11,196 bases of DNA from Tannerella sp. (GCA_031283785.1 JAITBC010000292.1:1-11196), one strand, 5' to 3'; shown: positions 1-7,171, counted from the first letter of the stretch. Notes: generated from the sequence alone by a model not told the origin. A program made the numbers and translations.

Positions 1-2
1 TG

Positions 3-506
3 GACAGGGCGTATAATTACTACCGCCAGTTTGCGGAATGGACACGTGAGGGCGTGTTTTTCTTGACCCGTCAGGAGAAAAATGCAAAATCGGAAGTCAT
101 TGAAACGCTGTACGCATGCTCGCAGGAAGACAGTGATGACGGGAAAAAGGCCTGTGTGCTGAAAGAAGAGCATATCCATTTGACATACAAAGAAGTCAAG
201 GAACTCAAACCGCTTTGCCTGCGCCGGGTAACTTACAGAGACGAAAAAGGACGAAAGTATCGTTTCATCACGAATAATTGGGAGATAACGGGAGCGGAAG
301 TTGCCCTGATTTACAAATATCGGTGGACTATAGAGCTTGTTTTCAAGAAATTGAAACAGAACTTCCAACTGCATTTTTTCTATTCCGATAGCGAAAACGG
401 TATAAAAACGCAAATATGGTGCACCCTGATAGCCCATTTACTGCTGACTGTAATCCGTCATTTCTCGCAAACGAAGGACGGCGAGCGTATGTCAAACGGA
501 CAGTGA
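3..506 (+). pseudogene. IS4-family transposase, C-terminal part (runs in from left edge)
   Basis: This is the C-terminal half of a DDE transposase; the reading frame is open to the left edge, so the true start is outside the window. The first visible residues, DRAYNYYRQF followed by GVFFLTR, match the IS4 segment around the second catalytic Asp. Further on, YKYRWTIELVFKKLK fits the IS4 signature Y-x2-R-x3-E-x6-K and supplies the catalytic Glu. After the hydrophobic stretch LIAHLLLTVI only about 15 residues remain (ending MSNGQ). IS4 proteins normally continue for several dozen residues, so the 3' end is probably truncated or frameshifted. I found no terminal inverted repeat downstream that would mark the end of the element. 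The family is secure; calling it inactive is an inference from the short C-terminus. Confidence 0.8.
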
Positions 507-794
507 GCAAAAACAAAAGTCCTGCAGCCATACAATTGGCGTTTTTTTAGGGGAGGTAGGGCTTTATGATAAAAAATAAAACTGCTATAAATCAATCTAT
601 TAACAAACTGAAATCGGCTAATCTTATTGTTTGTCGGTCAGTAGTGTTATCTTTGTATTATAAAAAAGATACAGAAAAAACAGGTTCGATTCTAAACGAG
701 AAACAGCGAAGAATTGATTTCAATTTTTTATAGCAGCATACTTTTAAAATTACCACCCGGAAGAAAATAATACGGCAAAAAATATTTTCAAATT
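507..794. other. Intergenic stretch between IS remnant and lipoprotein pseudogene
   Basis: This is AT-rich DNA with no convincing reading frame. It holds one promoter-like element (627-655), listed separately, and a weak AT-rich hairpin near 712-725 followed by a T run. I see no RNA gene and no clear insertion-sequence end. Confidence 0.6.
627..655 (+). promoter_or_regulatory. Candidate Bacteroidetes promoter
   Basis: A -7 element TATCTTTG at 648-655 fits TAnnTTTG. A TTG at 627-629 lies 18 bases upstream, slightly closer than the usual 19-21. Transcription would start near 662, about 130 bases before the start region of the broken lipoprotein gene, which is its only plausible target. Confidence 0.4.
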
Positions 795-1544
795 GTGAAA
801 CAAGTCATTCCTGACGACATCGTTTCTGACTTTGCTGGTGTCGTCGTTGTTTATTGGACTGTTTTATCCGGTTTCGCTGCTTTTCTCCTGCGAGAAATCG
901 GAAGACGACAGTCAGGCGACGACGGAAGGATCGCAACCTTCCCTGACTGCAAAATTGCAGGAAACGGATATGACCGCTTGCCGTGCTTACGGTCTGCTAG
1001 GAAAAGTCCGTAAAGTGACTGACAGCGACGGTTCATTCATGGAGTTTGATGCTCGCGGCAATCTCGTCCGTCGAAGTGTGGACGGAGGCAAAACCGTGAT
1101 AGAATATCCTTTCAAAAGCGCAAACCGATACACCGATAACGAATTGCCTGTAAAGATTGTCTTCGAGAACGATAATGTCCGCAAAGAAATGCTTGACAAC
1201 GGCGAAGGCGAAGGCCTCTATACTGCATGGACTTTCGACAAGCAAGGGCGTGTCGTCAAAGAAACGGAAATCGGTTATCCCGGCCATGAAACCGAATATC
1301 GCTATCGCGGCGATGAACTTTTGCCTTATGAATCCATCACAAAAAAAGAAGAAGACGAAACAGGCAAATATATCATATCATTGTAACATCATATACTTAC
1401 ACTTCGAAAGACGCTACCGGCAACTGGCTGCAATGCAAAATGAAAGTCAGATCCGAGATTGATTCTTACGAAGACGAAAGCGACAAGCCGACAATTTCAA
1501 CAAAAACTTTTTCTCTTTCCAGAACAGTTGATTATACATTATGA
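795..1544 (+). pseudogene. YD/RHS-like lipoprotein, frameshifted
   Basis: The gene encodes a secreted lipoprotein of about 248 residues that is now out of frame. The main frame reads NKSFLTTSFLTLLVSSLF and ends in the lipobox-like LLFSC, a good lipoprotein signal peptide, but no in-frame ATG precedes it. A GTG at 795 is one base out: dropping one A from the AAA run gives GTG-AAC-AAG-TCA and joins the signal peptide in frame. The mature part has YD/RHS-like strands such as MEFDARGNLVRR and TAWTFDKQGRVVKETE. The frame stops at 1384-1386 just after GKYIIS. The next frame then continues as TSYTYTSKDATGNWLQ and on to SRTVDYTL, stopping at 1542-1544. KDATGNW is the kind of motif expected at the end of these proteins, so a single-base indel near 1375-1388 is well supported. 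The biological role is unknown. Confidence 0.7.
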
Positions 1545-1602
1545 TAATGCAGTAACAACCGACATTGAAAACTCTGATATATAAAACTGCAATATAAGAC
1601 CC

Positions 1603-1779
1603 TTGCCCGGCACAGTTTCCCAAGTACGCGCCAAGTTGGAAGGGGTTGCCTCAAAAGTCCGGAATCGCCGGATTACATTCGACAAGGTATATGTTGATTA
1701 TTCGGAATATGAACGGTTTACAACGGAAAAGATATTTTATGTTACCAGGGAAAAGATGATGCAAAATACGATATTGGCG
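1603..1779 (+). pseudogene. IS4-like transposase remnant
   Basis: A short open stretch contains ITFDKVYVDYSEYERF followed by KIFYVTREKM. This matches the IS4-family segment around the second catalytic Asp (FD-x-x-Y-x-DY-x-x-F ... FxVTR-x-K), the same part of the protein that begins the left-edge transposase, but with a clearly different sequence. The residues before it and after about 1779 no longer resemble a transposase, and the reading frame drifts into T-rich DNA. No start codon, Glu region or inverted repeat survives. I read it as a small relic of an older insertion that is unrelated to the left-edge copy. Confidence 0.6.
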
Positions 1780-1842
1780 AAGAGTAACAAACAGATTATA
1801 TCTTTTTTTCGTTTCTGTCTGTTTTTTCCGACACATTTTCCA

Positions 1843-1872
1843 TTGCGGTTAATTTCCAAAGCACTATATTTG
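1843..1872 (+). promoter_or_regulatory. Promoter of the GG-peptide cassette
   Basis: A perfect -7 element TATATTTG lies at 1865-1872. TTG at 1843-1845 is 19 bases upstream, which is canonical Bacteroidetes spacing. Transcription would start near 1879, about 20 bases before the ATG at 1901. No other good promoter is seen before the precursor gene at 3500, so this one probably drives both. Confidence 0.65.
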
Positions 1873-1900
1873 TCATAAATATTAAGAACAGTGCAAAAAT

Positions 1901-3469
1901 ATGACAATTGTAAACAGAAAATCGTCAAACATATTACTTTCCTTGTTGAAGGAACTTAATATCAGGCATACGAAGACTTTTACTAACAAGTTCTTCAGTG
2001 AATATCCGCACAGAAACAATCTGTACGGGTTGTCTAATATGTTGTCTGCTTATCAGATCAGCAACCAGGGGGTTCAGATAAAGGAAGTTGGGGATATGTT
2101 ATCAAAACTGGAAACGCCTTTTATTGCCCATATAGGAAATGAATTCGTTATTGTAACAGCAGTCAAAGCCGATGAGATAGTTTATACATGGCGTAACAAG
2201 GCCGCGAAAATCGCAACGGCAGAATTTCTGAAAATTTGGTCGGGTATCACGTTGCTTGTCGAAGTAAACGAGTCTGCTATCGAACCTGATTATTACAAAC
2301 ATCGAAGAGAGGAGTTGATTATGCCTGCCAAAAAGATAGGACTTGCATTGACTGTATTTGTCATATTGGGAGTGTCGGGATATTCTGCCGGCACTTTTGT
2401 CCGAATCGATCTTATTCTTGTATTGCTTATCAATGTGTTGGGGGCTTATATCGCTTATTTATTAATGTTAAAACAATTGCACATTCAAAGTCATCTGGGC
2501 AACCAACTGTGTTCTCTATTTTCAAAACAAAACGACTGCAACAGAATTTTAGAATCTAAAGCATCCAAGTTGCTGGACGTGTTTAGCTGGAGTGAAATAG
2601 GACTGGGTTATTTCGTAGCCAACATTTTGCTGATCATTTTCGCGCCAACATTATATCCTTATCTATCTATAATCAACATGTTAGCGTTGCCGAATACGCT
2701 TTGGAGCGTATGGTATCAAAAGTTTAAAGCCAGACAATGGTGTCTGCTGTGTCTGCTGGTTCAGGGCGTTCTGTGGGCGTTGTTCATTTCCAACTTTGCG
2801 TTTGGACTTATCATTTTGCCGGATTTCCGTTTTAATTCTATCTTGATAGTGGGAAGTTTGTATTTTATGCCGGTATTGTTTCTCAACTTGTTGATGTCGT
2901 CATTTTCGACGGATGAAAAATTAAAAGAAACAACCTATCAAATCAACAGTCTGAAAACTGATGAACGGGTTTTCAACATCTTGTTACAGTCTTCACAACA
3001 GTTTGTGGTTGACGACAACGGGGCCTCGTCCTTATTGTGGGGCGACAAAGAAGCGCAAAACAGGATTTCGGTAGTGACCAACCCGCATTGTGTTCCATGT
3101 TCCCTAATGCACAGACGGCTGAAACATCTGTTGGCGGATACCGATAACGGATTTTGCGTTCAATATATTGTCAGTTCCTTTAACGAAGAATTGGAAGAAA
3201 GCAGTAAACTGTTTATTGCCATGTATCAGCGAGGTAGTCAAGCGGAATTTGTGTCGTTTTTGGATGACTGGTACAAGAACGGCAGAAACAACCGAGAACA
3301 GTTTTACAAAAAATATCCGTTCGACAAGAACGATGCTTGTCTGTCGGATGAATTTCGAAAGCATAAGAAGTGGATCGACAAGTCTACCCTTCATGCTACC
3401 CCAACCATATTGTTCAATGGATATCTATTGCCCGAACAGTACCAATTGGAAGATTTAAAGTTTTTTTAA
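1901..3469 (+). CDS. C39-like / VKOR / thioredoxin fusion membrane protein
   Basis: A predicted disulfide-forming membrane oxidoreductase of 522 residues. Residues 1-125 resemble a C39 bacteriocin-processing domain, but the catalytic Cys motif is absent and the expected His region reads GNEFVIV, so it is probably non-proteolytic. Residues 146-332 hold about six hydrophobic segments with VKOR features: a loop cysteine pair C204/C213 (CSLFSKQNDC), a Ser at 219, and the active-site motif WCLLC (C281/C284). Residues 385-522 form a thioredoxin-like domain with CVPC at 397-400 and a cis-Pro candidate at 501 (ATPTILFNG). Bacterial VKOR passes electrons from thioredoxin-type partners to quinone, so the C-terminal domain should face the periplasm. 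The gene lies 30 bases before the four-cysteine precursor peptide, its probable substrate (inference). This domain order is, to my knowledge, recurrent in Bacteroides beside GG peptides. The start has a promoter about 30 bases upstream. Confidence 0.82.
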   Translation: MTIVNRKSSNILLSLLKELNIRHTKTFTNKFFSEYPHRNNLYGLSNMLSAYQISNQGVQIKEVGDMLSKLETPFIAHIGNEFVIVTAVKADEIVYTWRNKAAKIATAEFLKIWSGITLLVEVNESAIEPDYYKHRREELIMPAKKIGLALTVFVILGVSGYSAGTFVRIDLILVLLINVLGAYIAYLLMLKQLHIQSHLGNQLCSLFSKQNDCNRILESKASKLLDVFSWSEIGLGYFVANILLIIFAPTLYPYLSIINMLALPNTLWSVWYQKFKARQWCLLCLLVQGVLWALFISNFAFGLIILPDFRFNSILIVGSLYFMPVLFLNLLMSSFSTDEKLKETTYQINSLKTDERVFNILLQSSQQFVVDDNGASSLLWGDKEAQNRISVVTNPHCVPCSLMHRRLKHLLADTDNGFCVQYIVSSFNEELEESSKLFIAMYQRGSQAEFVSFLDDWYKNGRNNREQFYKKYPFDKNDACLSDEFRKHKKWIDKSTLHATPTILFNGYLLPEQYQLEDLKFF

Positions 3470-3499
3470 TATAATGTACAATTTAAAAATTTAAGAAAG

Positions 3500-3706
3500 A
3501 TGAAACTAAAAGAAATCTTATTAAGCAAGAAAGTGATTAAACTGACAATGCCTGAAATGAAGTCGATAGCAGGCGGAGCCTATTACAGTTGTTACAACAG
3601 AAGCGTTTTCATTCCCTATGAAAGTTGTTCTTCAGATCATGTTGTTCCTGACGGCAGTGGGGAATTATGTATTTGTATCGATAGCTCCTATGGATACTTA
3701 TACTAA
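3500..3706 (+). CDS. Double-glycine leader peptide precursor, four-cysteine core
   Basis: This 68-residue protein has the architecture of a secreted peptide precursor. The leader is 26 residues (MKLKEILLSKKVIKLTMPEM then KSIAGG) and ends in a GG cleavage motif. The pattern K-L-x-x-x-E-M-K-x-I-x-GG matches the Bacteroidales GG-leader precursors (TIGR04149-type, from memory). Cleavage would release a 42-residue core starting AYYSCYNRS, encoded from 3578. It is rich in Tyr and Ser and has four Cys at core positions 5, 17, 31 and 33, the last pair as CIC. That number allows two disulfides, or thioether chemistry with its many Ser residues. The gene lies 30 bases after the VKOR-thioredoxin gene and has no promoter of its own. 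A strong hairpin follows 12 bases after the stop. Its activity (bacteriocin, signal or other) cannot be read from the sequence. ATG 3500 is the only sensible start. Confidence 0.8.
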   Translation: MKLKEILLSKKVIKLTMPEMKSIAGGAYYSCYNRSVFIPYESCSSDHVVPDGSGELCICIDSSYGYLY

Positions 3707-3718
3707 CAAATTCGACGC

Positions 3719-3755
3719 AAGTAGAAAACCCGTTTTATTGACGGGTTTTCTACTT
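3719..3755 (+). terminator. Hairpin terminator or attenuator after the precursor gene
   Basis: A perfect 14-base inverted repeat: AAGTAGAAAACCCG at 3719-3732 pairs with CGGGTTTTCTACTT at 3742-3755 around a 9-base loop. The right arm is T-rich and is followed by a weak T tract (ATTGTTTT). It sits between the precursor and the beta-propeller gene. Partial termination would give more precursor mRNA than downstream mRNA; a 3'-end stabilising role is also possible. Confidence 0.75.
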
Positions 3756-3783
3756 ATTGTTTTCAATCATAAATGATAAAAAG

Positions 3784-4959
3784 ATGTACCATACAAAATT
3801 AGTCGTATTTTTTATTTTGATATTGAATTGTTTGACAAATCAGGCGCAGGTTACGGAGATTAAACTATCTCCGGACAACAGGGAAATGCACCGTCTGTTT
3901 CTTTCCGACCTGATTCAGTCAATTGAGTATATACCGCTTGAGACTTCGGATGAGTGTCTTATTGGCGATATTAACGTATTCTCTTCTTACATTTCGGATA
4001 ATTATATTCTTGTCTATAGCAATCGATCCTTTCAGTTGCTGCTTTTCGACCGCAAAGGAAAATTTATCGCTCAAATCGGCCACAGAGGAGAAAGTATCGG
4101 TGAATATTTGGAATATTCCGTGGCGACTGCTTTTATCAATGAACACAACAATCAAATTGTAGTACATATACGATATCCGAATCGATTGAATTATTACGAT
4201 TTAAAGGGCAAGTTCTTACGTTCGGAGCCTGTTACCCATGATGGTATTATTTTCGATTTGACCGACAAACACATTTATATTACCCATGTTAATCAAGAGG
4301 GTGAACCGCCTTATATTTACGAATTAATGGATCGTCAGTTCAACATACTAAAACAACAAGTCAAGTCTATTCCTTTTAAGATAAAGAACAAAATCGGTAT
4401 TCAGGTGTTTTTTCCTTTTGCGCGTTATTTGTACGACGGACATTGGCATTTCAGGGAAACAACCGTGAATGACACCCTGTACCACATAAGTGACGATTTT
4501 GTTTTCACGCCAAAATATGTGATCAACACCGGCAAATATCATGCATCAGCTTCAAAAAGAGCTAATGTGGAAGGTACTCCCGAAGCGTTTTTCAAACTCA
4601 TGCACGGTTGTATCTTGGCTAGATATTTGTTTGAAACAGAAGATTATCTCTCTATTTGTTACATGTATGACAATCGCCCGCACTATTGTTATTACGACAA
4701 GTCGCGAAAGAAAATCTTTCATATTCCTTCGGATAATGGAATTATTAATGACTACGATGGTGGAATAGATTTTTGGCCTCAACAGCAAAATAATAAATTC
4801 CTGTACGCGTTTTACGAGGCTCACCAGTTTGAGGAACGCTCCGGGCCGCAGTTAGATCCGCTTAAAGGCGGTTCAATCGCCATTGAAACGTATAAAAACT
4901 TTCTTAAAAAAATCGATGCCGACAGTAATCCTGTCTTAATCGTTGCCACAATGAAATGA
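3784..4959 (+). CDS. Secreted 6-bladed beta-propeller protein
   Basis: The product is about 391 residues. I choose ATG 3784 because it begins a good Sec signal peptide (MYHTKLVVFFILILNCLTNQ, then AQ); the upstream in-frame TTG at 3757 would put nine extra residues ahead of it and lies on the edge of the terminator hairpin. The segment after the signal peptide (LSDLIQSIEYIPLETSDECL) and LLLFDRKGKFIAQIGHRGESIGEY are hallmarks of the Bacteroidetes 6-bladed beta-propeller family (PF17170-like). Repeated strands follow, for example NYYDLKGKFLRSEPV and HYCYYDKSRKKIFHI. These proteins lie in the periplasm or at the outer membrane, and their biochemical role is poorly known. They often sit beside GG-leader peptide genes. 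The stop codon overlaps the LanC-like start (ATGA at 4956-4959), which implies translational coupling. There is no lipobox: the Cys near residue 16 is preceded by Asn. Confidence 0.8.
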   Translation: MYHTKLVVFFILILNCLTNQAQVTEIKLSPDNREMHRLFLSDLIQSIEYIPLETSDECLIGDINVFSSYISDNYILVYSNRSFQLLLFDRKGKFIAQIGHRGESIGEYLEYSVATAFINEHNNQIVVHIRYPNRLNYYDLKGKFLRSEPVTHDGIIFDLTDKHIYITHVNQEGEPPYIYELMDRQFNILKQQVKSIPFKIKNKIGIQVFFPFARYLYDGHWHFRETTVNDTLYHISDDFVFTPKYVINTGKYHASASKRANVEGTPEAFFKLMHGCILARYLFETEDYLSICYMYDNRPHYCYYDKSRKKIFHIPSDNGIINDYDGGIDFWPQQQNNKFLYAFYEAHQFEERSGPQLDPLKGGSIAIETYKNFLKKIDADSNPVLIVATMK

Positions 4960-5335
4960 ATCGGCAGAGTTTATTCTCAATACAATCTTTACCGCGCATA
5001 GCCCGTTACCTGATACTTCACGGCAGTTCTACAAAAGACATCGGCCTGCTGAACGGCAAAACCGGAATAGCGCTGTTCTTTTATCATTATGCTCACTATG
5101 CGAAGAAGAAAGTGTACCGGCAGTATGCAGATGAATTGATATGTGAGGTATATAAGGGAATATAGATACGCCGACAGGTTTTGGAGACGGTCTTTGCGGG
5201 ATTGGCCGGGGTGTCAATTATATGCTTCGCCATGGTTTTGTAAAAGGTAATCCTGACGGGGTGTTGTCGAGTTTAGACAAGCGAACAGCAGAATGGGACG
5301 TGCGGCGCATAAAGGACTGTTCGCCGGAATTTACC
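4956..5335 (+). pseudogene. LanC-like protein, N-terminal remnant with frameshift
   Basis: This is the N-terminal third of a lanthionine synthetase C-like protein. The first frame gives IGLLNGKTGIALFFYHYAHY, the first LanC-type helix repeat, and runs to EVYKG before a stop at 5163-5165. One frame over, the text resumes as NIDTPTGFGDGLCGIGRG with a second G-x-x-G repeat, so one base is missing near 5157-5163. Homology continues to KRTAEWDVRRIKDCSPE (about 5330) and then ends abruptly where the ATPase promoter begins. LanC proteins are about 400 residues with Zn ligands in the C-terminal half. These are absent, so no cyclase activity is possible. The ATGA overlap with the propeller gene shows it was the last gene of the cassette. 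Whether the intact protein was a true cyclase is unknown; LanC-like proteins here may have another role. Confidence 0.72.
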
Positions 5336-5361
5336 CGCACAAAAAAATATGCTTACTTTTG
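5330..5361 (+). promoter_or_regulatory. Candidate promoter of the ATPase gene
   Basis: A perfect -7 element TACTTTTG lies at 5354-5361, with TTTA at 5330-5333, 20 bases upstream, as an imperfect -33. The ATG follows at 5375, which implies a leader of only about 8 bases. The LanC homology ends at this promoter, so gene and promoter probably arrived together. Confidence 0.5.
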
Positions 5362-5374
5362 CGAAAAAAAATTT

Positions 5375-6585
5375 ATGGTAAGAAATTTGTTTCAGCCTTT
5401 ACTTCGGCATTTATTGAAGAAAGAATTTACGATTATGACCGGCGCTCGTCAAACGGGGAAATCAACATTGCTAAAACAGTTAAACGAGCATTGTCGAAAA
5501 ACAGGAATACCTGCGGTATTTTTGAACTTGGAAAATAAAAATGTTTTGGCGCATTTTTGAACGAATCTCCATTTAATCTTCTGTCCTGGTTGCCTGTTAC
5601 GGAAGAGCGGGTTATTGTTTTTATGGATGAAATACAATATTTGCATGACCCGTCCAACTTTCTCAAACTGTTATACGACGAACAGGCGAAGAAAATCAAA
5701 ATCGTAACAACCGGAAGCAGCGCTTTTTATCTGGACCGTTCATTCAAAGATTCGCTGGCAGGCAGGAAAAAGATATTTTGGTTGAGAACATGCTCATTTG
5801 ATGAATATTTACAATTGCGAGACAGGCAGGATTTGTTGAATGAGGTCGTTCGGATACGGACGAATACATATGCAAAGTCCGCTGACATAGATCTGTTGCG
5901 GCACGAATGGGAGACATATATGCTCTATGGAGGCTATCCTGCCATAATAACCGAACCCGATAACCGTGAAAAAATAGAACGTTTAGCCGAGATTCGCGAT
6001 TCGTATCTCAAAAGAGATGTGCTGGAAGCCGGCATACAAAACGAAACAACATTTTATTATCTTTTCCGTATCCTTGCAGGACAGTCCGGGAATCTGCCAA
6101 ACGTAAATGAATTATCGGCAACGTTAAGGGTAAAGCATGAAACGGCAACGAACTATATGGCAATTCTGCAAAAATGCTTCCATATAGCTTTAGTTCGACC
6201 GTTTTACAGGAATCTCCGTAAAGAATTAACTAAAATGCCGAAAGTTTATTTGCTTGATACGGGAATGCAAAACAGTTTACTTAACAATTTTCAGCCGTTT
6301 ACTTTTCGTACCGATAAGGGAATTATTTGGGAAACGCTGTATTATAAACTATTATACGAAAAATACGTGACAGACGATATTCTGTTTTGGCGAACAACCG
6401 ACAACAACGAAGTGGATTTTGTAATGCCATATCTGGAAAAACCTTATGCTGTCGAAATCAAATATGACGAAGTGTCGGTAAAACCGGCAAAATATCAAAA
6501 ATTTGAAGCTGCTTATCCGGATGTTCCTTTATCGTTCGCATGGTTACAGCCTTTTAACGAAGATTTTTTTAGAAGAATTGAATAA
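5375..6585 (+). pseudogene. AAA_14 / DUF4143 ATPase, one frameshift
   Basis: A P-loop ATPase of about 403 codons, split by one frameshift. Starting at ATG 5375, the first part has Walker A (GARQTGKST, residues 23-31) and runs to NLENKNVLAHF, where it stops (5558-5560). The next frame continues directly as NESPFNLLSW, then Walker B VIVFMDEIQYL, the sensor-like segment TTGSSAFYLD and SFKDSLAGRK. The DUF4143 C-terminal domain includes NEVDFVMPYL ... AVEIKYDE, the E-V-D ... E-x-K pattern of a nuclease-like fold. The shift lies at a run of five T near 5552-5556. This could be a disabling mutation, a sequencing error or slippage; I list it as broken because the frame is closed. The family is common and mobile in Bacteroidetes, and its function is unclear. 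It has its own promoter and is not part of the peptide cassette. Confidence 0.75.
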
Positions 6586-6693
6586 CAATTTTAATATTTC
6601 GGAAATTTGATACAGTCTTTCGACGGTTAATTTTGTTTTTCCATTTCCGATCGATCTTGCGGTATACAACCGGAATTATAGAAAATTCATCCG

Positions 6694-7128
6694 TCATATT
6701 TTCAAAAGTATCGATTTTGCACAATCACCACGTATATTACAGTCCTCACAAGTTCCTTTGAGATAAAACTGCATATCGTCTATCCTGCCACGGAAATCTT
6801 CGGGTAGAAACTTTTCTATATCCATCTCCAAATCAATGATTTTCCCGCAGTTCTTGCAACGGAAATGTGCATGGGGTCCCGTATGTCCGTCGAAACGGGC
6901 ATTCTTCTCGTCTATTCCGATGTACGTTGCCGCGCCATGCTCGACAAACAGTTTTAATGTGTTATATACTGTTGTCTTCGATAATGTAGGTATTTGCTTT
7001 CGTAAAACTTCAAATATTTCATCTGCTGCAGGATGCGTTCTGTTATGATTTAAATAACGCATAATTGCAATACGCTGAAACGAAGGACGTATACCGAATC
7101 CTAATAAATACTGACCTGTAGTATCCAT
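6694..7128 (-). CDS. perR: PerR-like Fur-family transcriptional regulator
   Basis: A 144-residue metal-dependent repressor. Residues 13-66 form the winged-helix DNA-binding domain (IRPSFQRIAIMRYL, H32-P-A-A-D-E-I-F, LSKTTVYNTLKLF). The dimerisation part has HAH at 86-88, D80, C91-x2-C94 and C127-x2-C130. The two CxxC pairs give the structural Zn site. H32, D80, H86 and H88 match the peroxide-sensing site of Bacillus PerR, so a peroxide sensor is more likely than Fur or Zur, although D104 of Bacillus PerR is harder to place. A third C-terminal Cys (136) follows. Known PerR proteins repress catalase, peroxiredoxin and Dps genes, but none is adjacent here. The gene has its own promoter and probably regulates itself; see the AT-rich palindrome at 7144-7171. 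The symbol rests on residue matches only. Confidence 0.8.
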   Translation of the reverse strand: MDTTGQYLLGFGIRPSFQRIAIMRYLNHNRTHPAADEIFEVLRKQIPTLSKTTVYNTLKLFVEHGAATYIGIDEKNARFDGHTGPHAHFRCKNCGKIIDLEMDIEKFLPEDFRGRIDDMQFYLKGTCEDCNIRGDCAKSILLKI

Positions 7129-7143
7129 AAATCCCGTGTGTTT

Positions 7144-7171
7144 ATTACAAATTTAAATTGATTACAAAATT
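7144..7171 (-). promoter_or_regulatory. AT-rich repeat and palindrome at the perR start, candidate operator
   Basis: ATTACAAA occurs at 7144-7151 and again at 7161-7168, 17 bases apart. Between them is the perfect palindrome AATTTAAATT (7150-7159), which falls at the predicted transcription start. PerR boxes in other bacteria are AT-rich palindromes of about 15 bases, so autoregulation is plausible, but the match to a known box is not close. Confidence 0.35.

Noticed and set aside
712..725. AATTG/CAATT hairpin followed by T run
   Set aside because: The stem is five base pairs with one G-C pair, too weak to call a terminator.
795..1013. 72-residue frame starting at GTG 795
   Set aside because: It overlaps the lipoprotein frame and has no signal peptide or family features. 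Only the GTG itself may be the original lipoprotein start.
1789..1827. AAACAGA/TCTGTTT inverted repeat with T run
   Set aside because: A 7-bp stem with a 22-base loop in T-rich DNA is not convincing as a terminator.
5222..5560. 112-residue open frame as one gene
   Set aside because: It is a chance read-through joining the end of the LanC-like remnant to the start of the ATPase. The ATPase has its own ATG at 5375 and its own promoter.
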